Program-made: the position numbers and the translations under genes | Assembly: GCA_035527845.1 (NCBI GenBank) | Contig: DATKZT010000095.1 | Span: 8,141 to 72,140, forward strand | Direction: 5' to 3' | Source of the DNA: JAUWKC01 sp035527845 | GTDB taxonomy: Bacteria > Planctomycetota > Phycisphaerae > Sedimentisphaerales > Anaerobacaceae | Length of the DNA stretch: 64,000 bases | The notes under the pieces: model-generated | The model's input: only the letters and a program-made list of their open reading frames with translations | The model's database searches: none | What the model was told of the DNA's origin: nothing | Part shown: positions 1 to 8,629 of the stretch, piece by piece | Layout: each line of letters opens with the position of its first letter | How positions within the stretch are numbered: position 1 is the stretch's first letter

Positions 1-690
1 GGCGGCGGCGCCTTCGAGGTGGGCGGCGAGCCGGCCGAGGACTTCTGTCGTCCGGACGGGCAGTTCGACGACCTGGCCGGAGCCATGGCCGCCCCGGCAG
101 GCCCTGTAGGAGCCCTCGACAAAGTATTCTCTACAGGCCAGAGGTCTTATTTCGTAAATTGTGCAGAGGCCCTCTCGCAGAAACGGGCAAGGCTGCTTGA
201 GGCTGCGGTACCAGTTGGAGATGGCGTTCAACTCAGAGGCAGCTTTAGCGGAGTGGTCCAGTGGCTGGTTCAGGACTTCGTGGGGGGGTTTTCGCCTCAA
301 GATGCGGCGGGCGGTCAACAGCCATACTCTCTGTACCAGCTTTTGCCTTGATTCGGGCAGGCTGAGGACTTCCTGCATCAGCCGAAAGGCCTCGGGAACC
401 GACAGCGGGACGAGGTAGTGACAGCAGGCGCAGCAGCCGGGGCGGCAGGCGATGTGCCCGCCTTGCTGACGGATTTTTTCCGTCGCAAGGCCGGTCATTT
501 TTTCGCAGATGGCACGGGCTACTGGGACAATGCCCGCCAGAGTCATCCGGCCGGGCCCGGCGGTGATATCGAAACTTGCCGGCTCACCGAAGATGTCGAA
601 CTCAAGCCCGATAATTCTGGCGGCGGTGACACAGGAATTTTGTGATGCGTGGGCTCCCTCCGCGACTGCTATTTGAAATTCTTGAGTCAC
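1..690 (-). CDS. YkgJ-type Cys-cluster protein, 3' end cut by window
   Basis: An open frame of 230 codons runs from a GTG at 690 to the left edge without a stop; a TAG lies two codons upstream, so 690 is the first possible start. Residues 82-90 form a dense cluster, C-x3-C-C-x-C-C. A second half carries C-P-F-L (C168), C176 followed by x-I-Y-E, R-P-L-A-C (C186) and C198. This is the signature of the YkgJ/UPF0153 family, small cytoplasmic proteins thought to bind zinc or an iron-sulfur cluster; the cellular role is not established. The N-terminal 60 residues before the cluster are not part of the family core. No strong Shine-Dalgarno precedes the GTG, so the start is the weakest point. Family call good, function unknown. 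Confidence 0.75.
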   Translation of the reverse strand, partial: MTQEFQIAVAEGAHASQNSCVTAARIIGLEFDIFGEPASFDITAGPGRMTLAGIVPVARAICEKMTGLATEKIRQQGGHIACRPGCCACCHYLVPLSVPEAFRLMQEVLSLPESRQKLVQRVWLLTARRILRRKPPHEVLNQPLDHSAKAASELNAISNWYRSLKQPCPFLREGLCTIYEIRPLACREYFVEGSYRACRGGHGSGQVVELPVRTTEVLGRLAAHLEGAAA

Positions 691-943
691 GGATTGCTAC
701 GCTCGTTCTATTGTTATCTATCCAAGTCCTATATTACCATTTTAGGTCGGATAAACTGTGCGATTACGCCTGTGCACGTTTTCGTTCCTTCACTAATTTC
801 AGCAGACTATATCGGATAAGGCGGCTGTGTGACTTGACAAAGAATTCGGGCGGACGGCGGGTAGAAAGTTTTTTCAGGTGGAATTGTTTATCGGGCGTAT
901 TGAGTGTGCGTGCGCGGGGCGAGGGGACGGGCGGAACGATGTG

Positions 944-1843
944 CTAAGGACCAGGCTTAGCGGTTGAGCCCTCTCGGTATTCTTCAAGGAAATTGAGCCA
1001 TTCGGCCCAGGCGCGTGTGTAGGCGTCACCGGACAGGATGAATCCGTCATTATGGCCGCCGAAAATCTCAACAAATTGTTTGGGCTCGTTGGCTGCCTCG
1101 TAGAGTCTGTGGCCGAACTCAAACGGCACTATCTCGTCGTTTGCGCTGTGAACTATCATGACGGGACAGTGGACGTCCCTGATATAGTCAACGGCGTTGT
1201 AGCTGAATCTTGCGAACCACCGCACGGGCATGTAGGGATAGAATTTTCTGCCCATGTCGACGTATGAGGTGAAAGTGCTTTCGGTGACAAGGGCCTTTGG
1301 CTGGGCGCTCCTTGCCAGGTGAGCCGCGACGCAGCCGCCGAGGGACCGGCCGAATATGATGACTTCATCGTGTGGTATTTCTTTCTTTTCTGTAAGCCAT
1401 TTGTATGCGGCGCCAGCATCGAGATATGTCCCCTCCTCAGATGGTTTGCCCTGGCTGCGGCCGTATCCGCGATAATCGAAGATGAAGCAGCTTAGTCCGA
1501 GTTTGCAGAAGATGTTGATGCTGTCGAGACGGTGCATGATATTGCCGGCGTTGCCGTGGCAGAACAGGATGGTGAAGCGGGAATTTGGCGCGGGCACGTA
1601 CCATCCGTTGAGCTTCTGCCCGTCGGCTGTGGTGAAATCGACGCTTTCGAAATCCAGTCCGATGTCGGCGGGTGTGCAGGAGATTTCCCGCACGGGGTAA
1701 TAAACGAACTTGTGCTGCATGAGCAGCAGGAACAACCCCAATCCCACATAAGCGACAAGGAGCACTGCGGCGATTGACATCAATGTTGAGGTCATACGGT
1801 TACGGAAGACGGCCAGTCGGCGATTACGAATCATTCGAATCAT
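944..1843 (-). CDS. Membrane-anchored alpha/beta hydrolase (BEM46/ABHD13-like)
   Basis: The protein has an N-terminal hydrophobic anchor followed by an alpha/beta-hydrolase fold. The oxyanion region C-H-G-N-A-G-N, a D-Y-R-G-Y-G-R-S strand-turn, the nucleophile elbow G-R-S-L-G-G, the acid in S-A-N-D-E-I-V-P-F and the histidine in G-G-H-N-D-G-F give a complete Ser-Asp-His triad. It resembles the BEM46/ABHD13 group; the natural substrate is unknown (ester, thioester or peptide). The frame stays open to an ATG at 1957, but that would leave only 15 bp to the divergent nadE start and adds a non-hydrophobic low-quality tail. I prefer the ATG at 1843, and the ATG at 1795 just before the membrane segment is also possible. 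The catalytic domain should face the periplasm. Confidence 0.85.
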   Translation of the reverse strand: MIRMIRNRRLAVFRNRMTSTLMSIAAVLLVAYVGLGLFLLLMQHKFVYYPVREISCTPADIGLDFESVDFTTADGQKLNGWYVPAPNSRFTILFCHGNAGNIMHRLDSINIFCKLGLSCFIFDYRGYGRSQGKPSEEGTYLDAGAAYKWLTEKKEIPHDEVIIFGRSLGGCVAAHLARSAQPKALVTESTFTSYVDMGRKFYPYMPVRWFARFSYNAVDYIRDVHCPVMIVHSANDEIVPFEFGHRLYEAANEPKQFVEIFGGHNDGFILSGDAYTRAWAEWLNFLEEYREGSTAKPGP

Positions 1844-1972
1844 TGGTTTGCGTGCTATTTTAGTTTGCCCGGAGCTCCAAAGCAAGCTACAATCGTGACG
1901 TGGCTCAGCAGGTGATTTGTGATGTGAAAGCCGGGCGGCTATGGGGGCCTGGTTCATGCGGGTGAGAATATA

Positions 1973-2938
1973 GTGGGTGTATCCGATTCTTATTTAGCGA
2001 TTGACGTCTCACGCGAGGCCGAAGCAGTACAGGAGCGGATACGTGACGCGGTGCGGGGCCGGTCAGCGAAAGGGGTGATTCTGGGACTGAGCGGGGGGAT
2101 AGATTCTTCGGTGGTTGCGACGCTGGCAGTGCGTGCGTTGGGCAAGGAGTGGGTTTGGGTGTATTATCTGTATGACCGGGACAGCTCCAAAGAGTCGCGG
2201 TCGCGGGCGGAGATGGCGGCCGATTGGCTTGGGATTGAGCTGAAATGTGTCGATATTACCGGCGCTCTTGCAGAAGAGGGGGTCTATTCGCCGCTGATCA
2301 TCAGAGTCACGGGCTTGTCCGGTTTTGTGAACAGCTTTCTCGGCGGCAAGCTGTGTCGCTTATTCTGGCGTGAGCCTTTTTTCGCGACGACTCTGCGTCG
2401 CGGTGACATTGGGGGGGGCAAAATCAGAAGGTTCGTGTATAAGCATACGCTGGCGCGTGTGGAGGCGGCGTTCAACGCGCGACATCGGTATCGCCGGAAG
2501 TTCTTGGAGGCTAAGGCGGTGGACAATAACTGTGTTCTTGCCGGGGCGGCAAATCGGTCGGAGTATATGGTGGGCTGGTTCGTCAAGGATGGGATCGATG
2601 ATGTTTTGTTTTCGCCGATTATTCACCTGTACAAGACGCAGGTGGTGCAGTTGGGCGAGTATCTTGGCGTGCCCGCTGAGATAGTCAGGCAGCCCGCTTC
2701 GCCGGATATGATGAAAGGCGTCACGGACGAATCGGCTATGGCAGTCAGCTATGAGACGATTGACCGCGTGCTCGTGCGCCTGGAGCATGGGATGTCGGAG
2801 CAGGAGATTCTCTCCGCAGGCGTAAAGGAAAAGGAGCTGGTTTTGGTGCATACCATGAATGAACTGTCGGCCTGGAAGAGGCAGCCGAAAGAGGATTGTT
2901 GCTCTCTTGTGCCGGACGGGGGCTTCAGGAATGATTAG
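1973..2938 (+). CDS. nadE: NAD synthetase (ammonia-dependent type)
   Basis: The enzyme adenylates and amidates nicotinic acid adenine dinucleotide to NAD+, the last step of NAD biosynthesis. The PP-loop S-G-G-I-D-S-S is at residues 40-46, and a downstream A-A-N-R-S-E-Y block with a K-D-G-x-x-D stretch fits the synthetase active site. At 321 aa it lacks the nitrilase-type glutaminase domain, so ammonia or a separate amidotransferase is the likely nitrogen source. About 50 extra residues around 105-160 make it longer than the usual 250-275 aa short forms. The start is GTG at 1973 with a GGTGAG sequence six bases upstream. The last codons overlap the ispG start by 8 bp, which indicates translational coupling. 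Confidence 0.9.
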   Translation: MGVSDSYLAIDVSREAEAVQERIRDAVRGRSAKGVILGLSGGIDSSVVATLAVRALGKEWVWVYYLYDRDSSKESRSRAEMAADWLGIELKCVDITGALAEEGVYSPLIIRVTGLSGFVNSFLGGKLCRLFWREPFFATTLRRGDIGGGKIRRFVYKHTLARVEAAFNARHRYRRKFLEAKAVDNNCVLAGAANRSEYMVGWFVKDGIDDVLFSPIIHLYKTQVVQLGEYLGVPAEIVRQPASPDMMKGVTDESAMAVSYETIDRVLVRLEHGMSEQEILSAGVKEKELVLVHTMNELSAWKRQPKEDCCSLVPDGGFRND

Positions 2939-4001
2939 CAGAAGAAAGACCAGAACGGTTAACGTGGGCCCGGTGAAGATTGGTTCTTTGGCGCCGGTAG
3001 TGGTGCAGTCGATGACGAAGGTGCCGACGGTGGATGTTGGGCGTTGCGTAAGGCAGGTGAATCGTCTGGCGGCGGCGGGCTGCCGGCTCGTCCGCATCAG
3101 CGTGCCCACGCGCGCGGATACGGCCGCCTTCGCCAGGATTGTCCAAAAAGTTTCCGTCCCGCTGATTGCGGACGTTCACTTCAGTGCGGCGCGGGCTATC
3201 GAGGCGATCGAGGGCGGCGCGGCTAAGGTCCGGCTCAACCCCGGCAACATAAAGAATCGTGCGGACATTCTGCGGATCATTGACGCGGCGAAAATGCACG
3301 GGACGGCGGTGCGGATAGGCGTCAACGAGGCGAGCATTCGTGATTTGAGCGGTGCGGACGTTCCGCTGAAAAGGCGGGTTGCGCTGATGTTGAGCGAGAT
3401 GAGGAAATACGTGCGGCTATTCGAGAAGCGGGGTTTTACGCAGATAGTCTTGAGCGCGAAAAGCAGTGACGTCGTGCGAACAATCGAAGTGAACCGCCGG
3501 ATGGCCGAGACCTTCGACTATCCGATTCACCTCGGGCTTACCCACGCAGGCCTGCCGGAAGATGCGACGATACCTTCGGCTGTGACTCTGGGGACGTTGC
3601 TGGCCGAAGGCATTGGTGACACGATCCGCGTCAGTGCCGCCGGAGACCCGCTGGTAGAAACCGAGATGGCAAAGCAGATTCTGGCGTCACTCGGATTATG
3701 CGAAGCTGCGAAGTTGGAGCTGGTGGTTTGTCCGACGTGTGGGCGTGCTCAAATCGACGTGGTGAAACTGGCCCGGAAGATCAAAAAGGTGCTGCGGGGC
3801 GTCGGCAGGCCGCTACGGATTGCGGTAATGGGCTGTATTGTCAACGGGCCGGGCGAGGCCGCCGATGCCGACCTCGCGGTCTGCGCGGCAAAATCCAGGG
3901 CTTACATCTATCGCAAAGGCAGGAGGATATCGATTGTTCCGGAAAGTGAAATCATTTCTGCACTCTTGACACAAGTGAGGGCTTATGGCGCAAGCGAATG
4001 A
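2931..4001 (+). CDS. ispG: 4-hydroxy-3-methylbut-2-enyl diphosphate synthase
   Basis: IspG (GcpE) converts methylerythritol cyclodiphosphate to HMBPP in the non-mevalonate isoprenoid pathway using a [4Fe-4S] cluster. The three expected cluster cysteines are present: C267 and C270 in C-P-T-C-G-R-A-Q-I-D and C302 in M-G-C-I-V-N-G-P-G-E, with the conserved glutamate at 309. The N-terminal TIM-barrel half shows V-Q-S-M-T-K-V-P-T-x-D and the A-D-V-H-F stretch. Length (356 aa) is typical of the short bacterial form. The ATG at 2931 follows an AGGA and lies inside the nadE 3' end. The frame is open further upstream, but that would overlap nadE heavily and is not needed. Confidence 0.95.
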   Translation: MISRRKTRTVNVGPVKIGSLAPVVVQSMTKVPTVDVGRCVRQVNRLAAAGCRLVRISVPTRADTAAFARIVQKVSVPLIADVHFSAARAIEAIEGGAAKVRLNPGNIKNRADILRIIDAAKMHGTAVRIGVNEASIRDLSGADVPLKRRVALMLSEMRKYVRLFEKRGFTQIVLSAKSSDVVRTIEVNRRMAETFDYPIHLGLTHAGLPEDATIPSAVTLGTLLAEGIGDTIRVSAAGDPLVETEMAKQILASLGLCEAAKLELVVCPTCGRAQIDVVKLARKIKKVLRGVGRPLRIAVMGCIVNGPGEAADADLAVCAAKSRAYIYRKGRRISIVPESEIISALLTQVRAYGASE

Positions 4002-4692
4002 ACAGGTGCGGGGCACAGGCGCCGAATCGCTCAGAGCGATGCTCGAGAGCGTCTTGCTGGTTGTGATTTTCAGCCTTGCCTTCGCATATATCGAGGCGGC
4101 GGTGGTTGTTTATCTGCGAGTGATATTTCATCCGGACGGTTTCTCTTTTCCGCTGACGAATTTTGGCGCGGACCCGCGGTGGAAGCAACTGTTGTTGACG
4201 GAGATGGGACGCGAAGGGGCGACGCTGGTGCTGCTTTTGAGCGTGGTGCAGCTTCTTGGTCGAAGCCGGCGGCAGAGGTTCGCGTTGTTCCTGGCGATAT
4301 TCGGCATGTGGGACATTTTTTTCTATTTCTGGCTCAAGGTTATTATCGACTGGCCCGTGTCGCTCATGGATTGGGACGTCCTGTTTTTGATACCGGTGAC
4401 GTGGGCTGGTCCTGTTCTGGCGCCGGTCCTCGTCTCGGCTGCGCTGATAGCTCTTGCGGTAATAATACTATCCCGCTCATACACCGGGCGGCCTCTCAAC
4501 CCGAGCCGGACGGACTGGATGGGTTTCGTGCTCTGCGCGATTACGGTAGTTGTATCTTTCTGCGTGGCCGGACTGCACATAACCGAACAGGACTTCGAAG
4601 GCTACTTCCACTGGCCCCTGTTCGGCCTGGGCTGCGTATGCGGCATTACCCTGTTTCTCAAGTTGCTCCTGCGGTCGAAAAGACCCGGATAA
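3985..4692 (+). CDS. Polytopic membrane protein of unknown function
   Basis: A 235-residue protein with about five or six hydrophobic helices: roughly residues 20-45, 70-90, 95-115, 125-160, 172-192 and 205-225. It starts with an ATG at 3985, 17 bp inside the end of ispG, so it is probably the third member of the nadE-ispG transcription unit. Several acidic and aromatic residues lie in or near helices, such as Y-I-E-A-A-V-V-V-Y in the first and F-F-Y-F-W in the middle. No recognised catalytic motif is visible. I cannot name a family; it is annotated only as a conserved-looking inner-membrane protein. Confidence 0.75.
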   Translation: MAQANEQVRGTGAESLRAMLESVLLVVIFSLAFAYIEAAVVVYLRVIFHPDGFSFPLTNFGADPRWKQLLLTEMGREGATLVLLLSVVQLLGRSRRQRFALFLAIFGMWDIFFYFWLKVIIDWPVSLMDWDVLFLIPVTWAGPVLAPVLVSAALIALAVIILSRSYTGRPLNPSRTDWMGFVLCAITVVVSFCVAGLHITEQDFEGYFHWPLFGLGCVCGITLFLKLLLRSKRPG

Positions 4693-4703
4693 GATCGCTC
4701 ATC

Positions 4704-5834
4704 TTACCTTTGGTGCAGCGAGGCTCTATTGCCTTGCGACGAATCTGTTCGGTCCGGCCTGCGATACTGCCCTCGTCGGCTGTCTGCTCCGTTGTCTCGC
4801 AGGTATCCCTCGAACTTGCCGAAGATCATCTTTCCAGCGGACGTCTGGAGCGAGCTGGTGACACTGATGAGCAATTCCTGGCCGATTTTGTCACGTGCGT
4901 TTTCGACGACGATCATTGTGCCGTCGGCAAGGTAGCCGATGCCCTGGTCCGCCTCTTCGCCCGGCTTTATGATCTTCACCTCGAGCGTCTCTCCCGGCAG
5001 CGCGACGACCTTGAGGGAATTGGCCAGATCGTTGATGTTGACCACGTCCACCTCTCGCACCTGGGCAACTTTCGTAAGGTTGTAGTCGGTCGTGGCCAGG
5101 CGCCCGTTGCAGTGCTTGGCGAACATGACCAGCTTCTGGTCGACGCCTTTGACCTCTTCTACTTCGGCCAGCACAGTGTCGTCGATCTCCACGTCGATAT
5201 TTGAGCTTGTCTGCATCTTGTTAAGGATGTCGAGTCCCCGCCGGCCGCGGTTGCGTTTGAGCTTGTCGCCCGAATCGGCTATCAGTTGCAGCTCGTTGAG
5301 AACAAAGCGAGGGACAATCAGCGGGGCGTCGAACAGTCTGCTCTGACACAGGTCCGCAATTCGCCCGTCGATGATGGCGGAAGTGTCCAGAATCATGGGC
5401 CTGCTGCCTTTGGTTTGCTTGGCGAACTCAACGTAAGGGATGACAAATCGCACGTCGTCTTTTGTCCGCATAACGATGGTGATGATAAGATAGCAGATGC
5501 ATATACCCATCAGCCATTTGATTGCGGCGCGCGCCGGGTCGATTATTCCGATTTTGTAGGAATCGGCCACCAGGTCGACGACAGGTGCCAGCGCGCCGCT
5601 GATAAGCATCCCCACCACCAGTCCGAAGAAGACACCGGCAAGGGCGCGAAGTTTTTTCTTCGGCGTGAGGACGTCGATCAGAAACACGAAAAGTCCGAGT
5701 CCGAGTCCGGTTACGACAATGGACCAAAAACTGGTTGCGTTCTTCTCAGCCGAGATTTCCACATTGCTTGCGTTAAACAGCAGGACCCCAAGCAGAATAA
5801 TGATGAAGATACTTCTAAAAATCCAGATCAACAT
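4704..5834 (-). CDS. PIN-TRAM domain membrane protein (YacL-like)
   Basis: The protein has four hydrophobic segments (about 1-21, 38-56, 64-90 and 104-122), then a PIN nuclease domain (about 146-275) and a TRAM RNA-binding domain (about 282-345). The PIN acidic residues are visible: D150 in I-L-D-T-S-A-I-I-D-G, E181 in L-N-E-L-Q, D232 and D250 in A-T-T-D-Y-N. This is the arrangement of B. subtilis YacL-type proteins, predicted membrane-tethered RNases whose targets are not known. The last 30 residues are hydrophilic and low-complexity. The ATG at 5834 has GGGAGG about nine bases upstream. The gene converges on the membrane-protein gene ending at 4692, only 11 bp away. Confidence 0.9.
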   Translation of the reverse strand: MLIWIFRSIFIIILLGVLLFNASNVEISAEKNATSFWSIVVTGLGLGLFVFLIDVLTPKKKLRALAGVFFGLVVGMLISGALAPVVDLVADSYKIGIIDPARAAIKWLMGICICYLIITIVMRTKDDVRFVIPYVEFAKQTKGSRPMILDTSAIIDGRIADLCQSRLFDAPLIVPRFVLNELQLIADSGDKLKRNRGRRGLDILNKMQTSSNIDVEIDDTVLAEVEEVKGVDQKLVMFAKHCNGRLATTDYNLTKVAQVREVDVVNINDLANSLKVVALPGETLEVKIIKPGEEADQGIGYLADGTMIVVENARDKIGQELLISVTSSLQTSAGKMIFGKFEGYLRDNGADSRRGQYRRPDRTDSSQGNRASLHQR

Positions 5835-6165
5835 GGCAATTAGCCTCCCAGAATTATGGCAGTTCCTTTTTGTTTATGATATTTTCATTCCAACGTTATG
5901 TACGAGCCTCTGACATATTATTCGGCCGCAGGAGCAGGCCTTATGCAATTATTATAGCCTAAATTTCACGGCAGGTGGATTACTTTTTTTTATTGGTCCT
6001 ATTTGGCCTGCGGTCGTTCATGGCCGCCGGGGCCGCGGGGTCGGGCGTCAGGCTGTGACTGGAACGCGGGTGCGCAGCTCTTGGCGCTTGGATTTCGGCG
6101 GGGGATCGCATAGTATTATGGATAATAATGCTCAAAAGGTGATCGGCGTTTTGAGGGGCGATACT
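5835..6165. other. Intergenic region between divergent genes
   Basis: 331 bp separate the PIN-TRAM gene (minus) from the glycosidase-like gene (plus). The half near 5860-5990 is AT-rich and must hold the promoters for both directions, but I see no convincing -35/-10 pair. An in-frame ATG at 6118 lies within this stretch but is a less likely start than 6166. Confidence 0.5.
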
Positions 6166-7296
6166 ATGGGTGTTCGAGGCTGTGGAATCCGGATGCTCGG
6201 AACAACAGGGAGATTGGCTGTGATGTTCGTCGTGCTGTCTTTTGCGTTAATGGCTTTCGCCGCAGAGGCGCCATCGGTGGGCAGTACGACCGTATCCGTA
6301 CAGGGGGCCGGCAAGACGGTTTCACAGGAGACGATGGAGAAGATATACGACCAGGTGAAGACCCCGTACAAATACGGGATTCTGATCAAAGGCGAGGGGG
6401 GAAAAAAGGTCGATTGTCCGAGTGTGTTCCGGCACGGCGAAAAGTGGTACATGATGTATCTGGTTTTTGCCGGCGACGGGTATGAAACGGCCCTGGCTGA
6501 CAGCAATGACCTGCTGAGCTGGAAGACCCTGGGCAAAATCCTTGGGTTCAGGAATGAAAAGGTCTGGGACGCCAACCAGGTTGGGGGCTATATCTCGCTG
6601 CAGGACCATACGTGGGGCGGCTCGTATGAGCTTGCGACGTACGACGGGAAGTACTGGCTGTCCTATCTGGGAGGCCCCTTGAAGGGATACGAGACGGACC
6701 CCTTGGCCATCGGTATCGCATGGACGAAAACCCCTGCTCAGCCCATCGAGTGGCATCGCGTAGAGGGCAATCCGGTTCTTCATCCGTACGATGACGACGC
6801 CCGCGAATTCGAAAAAAAGACCCTTTACAAGAGCAATATCATTTACGACAGGTCGCAGACGCTCGGCTTTCCGTTCGTGATGTTTTATAACGCCAAGCAA
6901 CAAGACAAGTGGGTTGAGCGTATAGGCACGGCGGTTTCCAAAGATATGACGCATTGGAAGCGTTTCGGCGACAAGCCCGTAATCGACAACCTCAGCGGCA
7001 TCTCAGGCGACCCGCAGATTACCAAGATCGGGGATGTGTGGGTGATGTTTTACTTTGGGGCCTTTTGGAAGCCAAAGGCGTTCGATACATTCGCCTGTTC
7101 TTACGACCTGGTGAACTGGACGAAGTGGGCCGGGCCGCACCTGATTGAGCCGTCGGAGCGCTGGGACAGCACATACGCACACAAGCCCTGGGTGATGAAG
7201 TACAAGGACACTGTTTACCATTTCTATTGTGCTGTCGGGAACCAGGGAAGGGTCATTGCGCTGGCAACCTCGAAACCGCTCCCAAGGCGTGATTAA
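6166..7296 (+). CDS. Secreted five-bladed beta-propeller glycosidase-like protein
   Basis: After a signal peptide (about residues 1-32, ending A-F-A-A-E-A) the protein shows repeated blade motifs typical of the GH43/GH117/GH130 superfamily: D-C-P-S-V-F-R-H-G-E-K-W-Y-M-M-Y, Y-E-L-A-T-Y-D-G-K-Y-W-L, a K-S-N-I-I-Y-D block and I-T-K-I-G-D-V-W-V-M-F-Y. It probably acts on plant or algal polysaccharide outside the cytoplasm or in the periplasm. The exact family and bond specificity cannot be read from the sequence. The ATG at 6166 is preceded by GAGGGG seven bases upstream and starts directly at a signal peptide; an upstream ATG at 6118 would place 16 residues before it. Transcribed alone. Confidence 0.8.
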   Translation: MGVRGCGIRMLGTTGRLAVMFVVLSFALMAFAAEAPSVGSTTVSVQGAGKTVSQETMEKIYDQVKTPYKYGILIKGEGGKKVDCPSVFRHGEKWYMMYLVFAGDGYETALADSNDLLSWKTLGKILGFRNEKVWDANQVGGYISLQDHTWGGSYELATYDGKYWLSYLGGPLKGYETDPLAIGIAWTKTPAQPIEWHRVEGNPVLHPYDDDAREFEKKTLYKSNIIYDRSQTLGFPFVMFYNAKQQDKWVERIGTAVSKDMTHWKRFGDKPVIDNLSGISGDPQITKIGDVWVMFYFGAFWKPKAFDTFACSYDLVNWTKWAGPHLIEPSERWDSTYAHKPWVMKYKDTVYHFYCAVGNQGRVIALATSKPLPRRD

Positions 7297-7331
7297 TCCT
7301 GTGGTTCTGCGCGATGAGTCCGGAAAAAAGT

Positions 7332-7365
7332 CGAGGGCGCATCAACCGTTGGTCGCGCGCCCTCG
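7332..7365 (+). terminator. GC hairpin downstream of the glycosidase-like gene
   Basis: Nine-base-pair arms CGAGGGCGC (7332-7340) and GCGCCCTCG (7357-7365) enclose a 16-base loop, 36 bp after the stop codon. There is no T-run after it, so it is a terminator-like or mRNA-stabilising hairpin, not a textbook intrinsic terminator. Confidence 0.45.
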
Positions 7366-7449
7366 CAAACTGCGGTCAGCACATTCAAAGGGCTTGACGT
7401 GGCCGCCTTAAACCTTTTGGTGCCGACGCAGTATCGGTGGTTTTTGCAG

Positions 7450-7788
7450 CTATTTTCTCAATCTGTTCCTTCCGGCATATTGGCGCGGGGGCTTAAAGAG
7501 CCATGCGAACTCCTGCGAATCCAGCGTGGGCAAATCGGCCGGGTCGTAAGTGTCTTCGCTGAGCTGCATAACGGCAATCTCGTCAGCCGACAGGGTCAAG
7601 GGTCGCTCGCCGGGGCGGCCTTGCGGTTCCCAGAAACAATAGCAGCCCTGGTCATCCGTTGTATCCGGCTTGTAGCCGAGCGGGACGCACAGTCTTGACT
7701 CGTAGCCCTGCTTCTCCGTGAAGAAGGCCAACTGGATTTTTCTTCTTAGCTGAATTGCCTGTGCAAAAACATCGTGGTCAGAGTGCAT
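7450..7788 (-). CDS. Small hypothetical cytoplasmic protein (112 aa)
   Basis: I do not recognise this gene. It begins with an ATG at 7788 preceded by GAGGAG five bases upstream, an excellent ribosome site, which together with ordinary codon usage supports a real gene. The product is soluble and mixed in charge, with a Q-L-R-R-K-I-Q-L-A-F-F opening, a Y-C-F-W-E-P block and a late S-E-D-T-Y-D-P segment. Three cysteines occur, but not in a paired metal-binding arrangement. It converges on the secreted glycosidase-like gene and is separated from blaI by a 455 bp spacer. It is not obviously part of either neighbouring unit. Confidence 0.65.
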   Translation of the reverse strand: MHSDHDVFAQAIQLRRKIQLAFFTEKQGYESRLCVPLGYKPDTTDDQGCYCFWEPQGRPGERPLTLSADEIAVMQLSEDTYDPADLPTLDSQEFAWLFKPPRQYAGRNRLRK

Positions 7789-8146
7789 GGAACTCCTCGC
7801 TGAATAGAATAAATGGGCCCGGGCTCGTATTCATACTACCGCCGTGATAAGGCCTTATGGCCGGCTTTATTGTTCACAAGTCCTTTATTTACAGTGTGTT
7901 ACAAAACAGCTCTAAGTTTCGATTAGAGTGCACCCGCACTCTTTATCCATAATGAAGGCGTTTCTGAGAGGACAGTTGTTGATACTGAAAATAATTTTTT
8001 TCAATTTTTTTCGCACGCCGTTCATAGGCGGCACGCACAACCATCGCCGCCCGACCAAATTAGAATGGTCGATTTGGGCCCGATGACCGCATTTCGATGC
8101 AAAAAAAAGAGTGCGAAGCTCAGCGAGAAATATTTTTTTCAAAAAA

Positions 8147-8183
8147 TACGAATTTTTTCGTTGACGGTACGAAAGGATTCGTA
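8147..8183. promoter_or_regulatory. Twin palindromic operator upstream of blaI
   Basis: Two copies of the same 16-bp dyad lie in tandem. Site 1 (8147-8162) is TACGAA-TTTT-TTCGTT and site 2 (8168-8183) is the perfect palindrome TACGAA-AGGA-TTCGTA. They are offset by exactly 21 bp, two helical turns, so both face the same side of the DNA. The second overlaps the promoter spacer. BlaI/MecI repressors bind such dyads as dimers near their own promoter, so autorepression of the operon is the natural reading. Confidence 0.7.
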
Positions 8184-8189
8184 TAAGTT
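8161..8189 (+). promoter_or_regulatory. Candidate promoter of the blaI-M56 operon
   Basis: TTGACG at 8161-8166 is followed 17 bases later by TAAGTT (8184-8189); TATAAG (8182-8187) gives a tighter 15-base spacing. The palindrome at 8168-8183 fills the spacer, so a bound repressor would exclude RNA polymerase. Confidence 0.5.
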
Positions 8190-8243
8190 TGGGGTCAGAC
8201 GGGAATCAGAAGGAGCAGATATCAAAGCTGGAGACAAATAGAG

Positions 8244-8627
8244 ATGGCAAGACACAAGACACCGGGGCCGACGGACAGGGAACTGGCAATCCTGCGTGTG
8301 CTTTGGGAGCGTGGACCCAGCACCGTTCGACAGGTTAACGAGGCGATAAGCACCGACCGCAGCACGGGGTACACGACCACGCTGAAACTCATGCAGATCA
8401 TGACGGAAAAAGGACTGGTCGTTCGGGATGAGTCCGACCGAACGCATGTTTACAAGGCGAACGCAGCGGAGGAGCAGACGCAGCGGCAATTAGTGGGCGA
8501 TTTGATGGATAGGGCGTTCGGCGGCTCGGCGCGCAAGCTGGTGATGCAGGCATTGGCGGCCAAGAAGGTCTCAGCAGAGGAATTAGCAAAAATCAGGCAA
8601 TTACTCGATGCGATAAGGGAGGACTAA
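8244..8627 (+). CDS. BlaI/MecI-family transcriptional repressor
   Basis: A 127-residue winged-helix repressor of the BlaI/MecI/CopY (Penicillinase_R) family. The N-terminal half contains L-A-I-L-R-V-L-W-E-R-G-P-S-T-V-R and the recognition-helix region G-Y-T-T-T-L-K-L-M-Q-I-M; the C-terminal helix carries the dimerisation and proteolysis-sensitive region. Such repressors are inactivated by cleavage downstream of a BlaR1/M56 sensor. That partner is encoded two base pairs downstream, so the pair forms a signal-responsive operon. There is no beta-lactamase nearby, and the regulated target beyond the operon itself is unknown. The ATG at 8244 has GGAG ten bases upstream. Confidence 0.93.
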   Translation: MARHKTPGPTDRELAILRVLWERGPSTVRQVNEAISTDRSTGYTTTLKLMQIMTEKGLVVRDESDRTHVYKANAAEEQTQRQLVGDLMDRAFGGSARKLVMQALAAKKVSAEELAKIRQLLDAIRED

Positions 8628-8629
8628 TC

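Noticed and set aside
1844..1957. Extended N-terminus of the alpha/beta hydrolase to ATG 1957
   Set aside because: It would leave 15 bp to the divergent nadE start and adds a tail unlike the family; ATG 1843 or 1795 is more plausible.
7912..8142. A 76-codon minus-strand frame upstream of blaI
   Set aside because: Covers the AT-rich control region, poor composition, no ribosome site and no family likeness.
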